A stretch of DNA of 8,121 nt from Bacteroidota bacterium (GTDB lineage: Bacteria; Bacteroidota; Bacteroidia; UBA7662): the NCBI GenBank assembly GCA_016868485.1, contig VGGT01000075.1, forward strand, positions 1 through 8,121. Reading direction: 5' to 3'. Below are positions 6,514 to 8,121 of the stretch, piece after piece. How positions within the stretch are numbered: position 1 is the stretch's first letter; each line of letters starts with the position of its first letter. A program made the position numbers and the translations under genes. The notes beneath the pieces were generated by a model, which worked only from the letters and a program-made list of their open reading frames with translations, searched no databases and was not told where the DNA came from.

Positions 6514-7094
6514 AAAAACGCGAAGAGCTCTTTCTGGATCGATTTTTGATGGTCGTCGGCATACCACTTATGCAGCCATTCACTGTAGTTTCCAGCCGTT
6601 TCGGGATTAGATTTGAGTTGAATAACCAAGTCTTGAGCGGCTTTTGGCCGAGGCCCCCAACTGCCCAAAACCTCAAATTGATCGTTCAATTGGATGATTT
6701 TAGGAACGCTTCGGCTGCCGTTGGTGAGGAAAGTATCGATCAGTTCAGGGTGTTCATCGCGAAAAACAACACGGGTTTCGAGGGCACCCTCCGAAGCATT
6801 CGTGATCGACTCAATTACGGGGGTGATTTGTGCCGCATCACCGCACCAGAATTCACTAATCACCAGCCAATAACGCGTATTTTTAAAATCAAATGCGCTC
6901 ATTTCCGCCGGTTGGATGGTTTTTCTCAGCCTTTTAACACGGTGCTTGTTGATGTCGTAATAGGCTAAAAAGGGGTCATCGGCCTTGGGTTCAAAAGTCA
7001 TGAGCGCGTCGAGGTATGCACCTATCGGTAGCGCTAGCTGCCAGTAATGTTGGATGGATGGTGTTCGTTGGATGGATTCTGTGCTTTGGTTCAT
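6498..7094 (-). CDS. thioredoxin-fold family protein
   Basis: A 198-residue protein resembling the Thioredoxin_9 group, predicted cytoplasmic with no signal peptide. A helical N-terminal part (1-72) precedes the fold. Strand YWLVISEFWCGDAAQ (75-89) carries the active-site position as CGDA (84-87), with one cysteine rather than the CxxC of classical thioredoxins. The cis-proline is P131 in SRSVPKIIQL, and GSWGPRP (144-150) follows the next strand, both usual for this group. With one active-site cysteine it is unlikely to act as an ordinary dithiol reductase; its function is unknown. I chose ATG 7094. A TTG at 7115 would add seven residues but falls inside a candidate -7 promoter element, so it is less likely. 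It is convergent with the nuclease gene and divergent from the PKD gene, so it is probably transcribed alone. Confidence 0.88.
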   Translation of the reverse strand: MNQSTESIQRTPSIQHYWQLALPIGAYLDALMTFEPKADDPFLAYYDINKHRVKRLRKTIQPAEMSAFDFKNTRYWLVISEFWCGDAAQITPVIESITNASEGALETRVVFRDEHPELIDTFLTNGSRSVPKIIQLNDQFEVLGSWGPRPKAAQDLVIQLKSNPETAGNYSEWLHKWYADDHQKSIQKELFAFLASSF

Positions 7095-7112
7095 AAAAAT
7101 AAACAGGTCAAA

Positions 7113-7120
7113 CAAAAATA
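7113..7120 (-). promoter_or_regulatory. candidate -7 promoter element for the thioredoxin-like gene
   Basis: Read on the minus strand these bases are TATTTTTG, an exact match to TAnnTTTG. Transcription would begin near 7106, leaving about 12 bases before the ATG at 7094, a short but workable leader. I see no convincing -33 element at standard spacing, and the region is A/T-rich, so chance matches are easy. Confidence 0.35.
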
Positions 7121-7135
7121 AATGCCAAAATAATG

Positions 7136-7143
7136 TACCTTTA
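7136..7143 (+). promoter_or_regulatory. weak candidate -7 element for the PKD protein gene
   Basis: TACCTTTA matches TAnnTTTG at all fixed positions but the last, and lies about 50 bases before the ATG at 7195. No matching -33 element is apparent. It sits in the 100-base divergent gap between the thioredoxin-like gene and the PKD gene, where some promoter for the PKD gene must exist unless it lacks its own. Confidence 0.2.
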
Positions 7144-7194
7144 AACCTTGTGCTTTTCTTTCAGTCCAATGCCCCGAAACTTAAATTTATACTT

Positions 7195-8121
7195 ATGAAA
7201 AAACTATCTTTATTGACCCTATTTACCTTGATGGTGGGTATGTCTTTTGGCCAAATGTGGCCAAGTTCTGGACCACTCATTCAAATTTCTGGGATCGTTA
7301 CGGATACGGCCGGATTGCCCGTGCGCTATGTAATGGTGGCCGCCCTTGATACATCAGCGATGCCCCCTATTTTTATGTCCGTGTCCTCAAGCCACACAGG
7401 ACAATATTACCTCTCGCTTCGGGGCCGAAATGGTGGAGGCACATTTCACCTACGTGCAGTTGATTGCGCGGGCAACATTTACAGCAACAGCGTCACGTAC
7501 ACCAACAGCGGCCAGTTTCAGCGAAACTTCACTGTAGCTTGTCGTTTCCCTTCACCCGGTGGCCCTGGTGGTCCAAATCCTCCGCATCCACCTGTTGCAC
7601 GCCCCTGCCACGCCAATTTTGCAGCCCTCCCCGACACCGGATTGGGCGTGCGTCTATTGCCTCACATGCGCGACAATTCACTCACCTATTCATGGGATTT
7701 TGGCGACGGGAACGGTTCCAGCAGCATGTTGGCCAGTCACCAATACGCTGCAGCAGGCACGTACACCGTAACCTTGGTGGTCAGCCGCTCTTTACCTGCT
7801 TGTTCAGATACTGAAAGTCGCGTAGTCAATATCCCGCTCTCACCCGTTGTGAATCCACCTGTCAATCATTGTTTTTCTCGTTTCGATGCACGCACCGACA
7901 CCACATTGACCGTTTCTTTAAGGGCGCGCAATATGGATACCACTGCTACATACAGTTGGGATTTTGGTGATGGCAGCACGGGCTCAGGGAGAATCGTTTC
8001 CCATACTTACGCCGCATCAGGGGTGTATGTCGTTCGATTGGCTGTGAGCAATGCAGCCGGCACTTGCAGCGACACATCACGTGCCCGTGTATCGGTTCCC
8101 CGTTCGAGACGTGGACACCCA
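7195..8121 (+). CDS. secreted PKD-domain protein, 5' part (runs off the right edge)
   Basis: The frame is open from ATG 7195 to the window end, 309 codons without a stop. Residues 1-20 are a clear signal peptide (MKKLSLLTLF, then cleavage near SFG-Q). Residues 29-116 form a beta-rich domain opening ISGIVTDTAGLPV, like the carboxypeptidase-regulatory-type domains common in Bacteroidota surface proteins. A Pro/Gly linker (119-134) leads to two PKD domains, about 138-213 and 226-301, each with the hallmark WDFGDG (167-172 and 255-260) and a following H-x-Y-A-A-(A/S)-G-x-Y motif. The repeat period is 88 residues, and each domain has a Cys pair 65 residues apart. PKD domains in this phylum mediate adhesion or polymer binding at the cell surface, often in proteins exported by the type IX system; the sorting domain, if any, would be at the missing C-terminus. 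The ATG is preceded by A/T-rich sequence. Ligand unknown. Confidence 0.92.
   Translation, partial: MKKLSLLTLFTLMVGMSFGQMWPSSGPLIQISGIVTDTAGLPVRYVMVAALDTSAMPPIFMSVSSSHTGQYYLSLRGRNGGGTFHLRAVDCAGNIYSNSVTYTNSGQFQRNFTVACRFPSPGGPGGPNPPHPPVARPCHANFAALPDTGLGVRLLPHMRDNSLTYSWDFGDGNGSSSMLASHQYAAAGTYTVTLVVSRSLPACSDTESRVVNIPLSPVVNPPVNHCFSRFDARTDTTLTVSLRARNMDTTATYSWDFGDGSTGSGRIVSHTYAASGVYVVRLAVSNAAGTCSDTSRARVSVPRSRRGHP

Noticed and set aside
6546..6968. 140-residue plus-strand frame
   Set aside because: It is the antisense shadow of the thioredoxin-like gene, which shows recognisable motifs.
7095..7115. TTG start for the thioredoxin-like gene
   Set aside because: It adds only seven hydrophobic residues and lies inside a TAnnTTTG match; ATG 7094 is a standard start.

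Overview
The window looks like a chromosomal piece from a Bacteroidota bacterium of moderately high GC content. Three things suggest this: a secreted PKD-repeat protein, starts preceded by A/T-rich sequence rather than strong Shine-Dalgarno motifs, and matches to the Bacteroidota -7 promoter consensus TAnnTTTG. The species cannot be named from the sequence. There are eight protein genes (two cut by the window edges) and no RNA genes, insertion sequences or CRISPR.

Left block (1-3083, + strand): the C-terminal end of an SsuD-type flavin-dependent monooxygenase, a YdhF-type aldo/keto reductase, and a 600-residue sodium:solute symporter of the SGLT-like SSS family. Together they could form a small catabolic module: the symporter imports an organic solute, the monooxygenase cleaves it (SsuD-like enzymes release sulfite and leave an aldehyde), and the reductase reduces the carbonyl. 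The same enzyme classes (SsuD-like monooxygenase plus AKR) occur in the sulfoquinovose sulfo-SMO pathway, so a sugar-sulfonate role is a testable guess, not a demonstrated one.

Middle block (3084-6455, + strand): a leader region with a candidate promoter and a nine-unit 14-bp tandem array, then an ABC-2 exporter ATPase, its permease, and a predicted secreted DRGH nuclease. The three genes are joined by 4-bp stop/start overlaps, so they are probably one translationally coupled operon. The nuclease carries a small C-terminal Cys/His motif.

Right block (6456-8121): a thioredoxin-fold protein on the minus strand, convergent with the nuclease and divergent from a secreted protein with at least two PKD domains, which runs off the right edge and is open for all 309 visible codons.

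The most unusual structural signal is that three intergenic regions each hold their own unrelated short tandem repeat: 17 bp x 3 before the reductase, 14 bp x 9 in the presumed leader of the ABC operon, and 23 bp x 3 between the convergent genes. In the last case the stop codons of both genes lie inside repeat units. No stretch over 300 bases lacks a gene.
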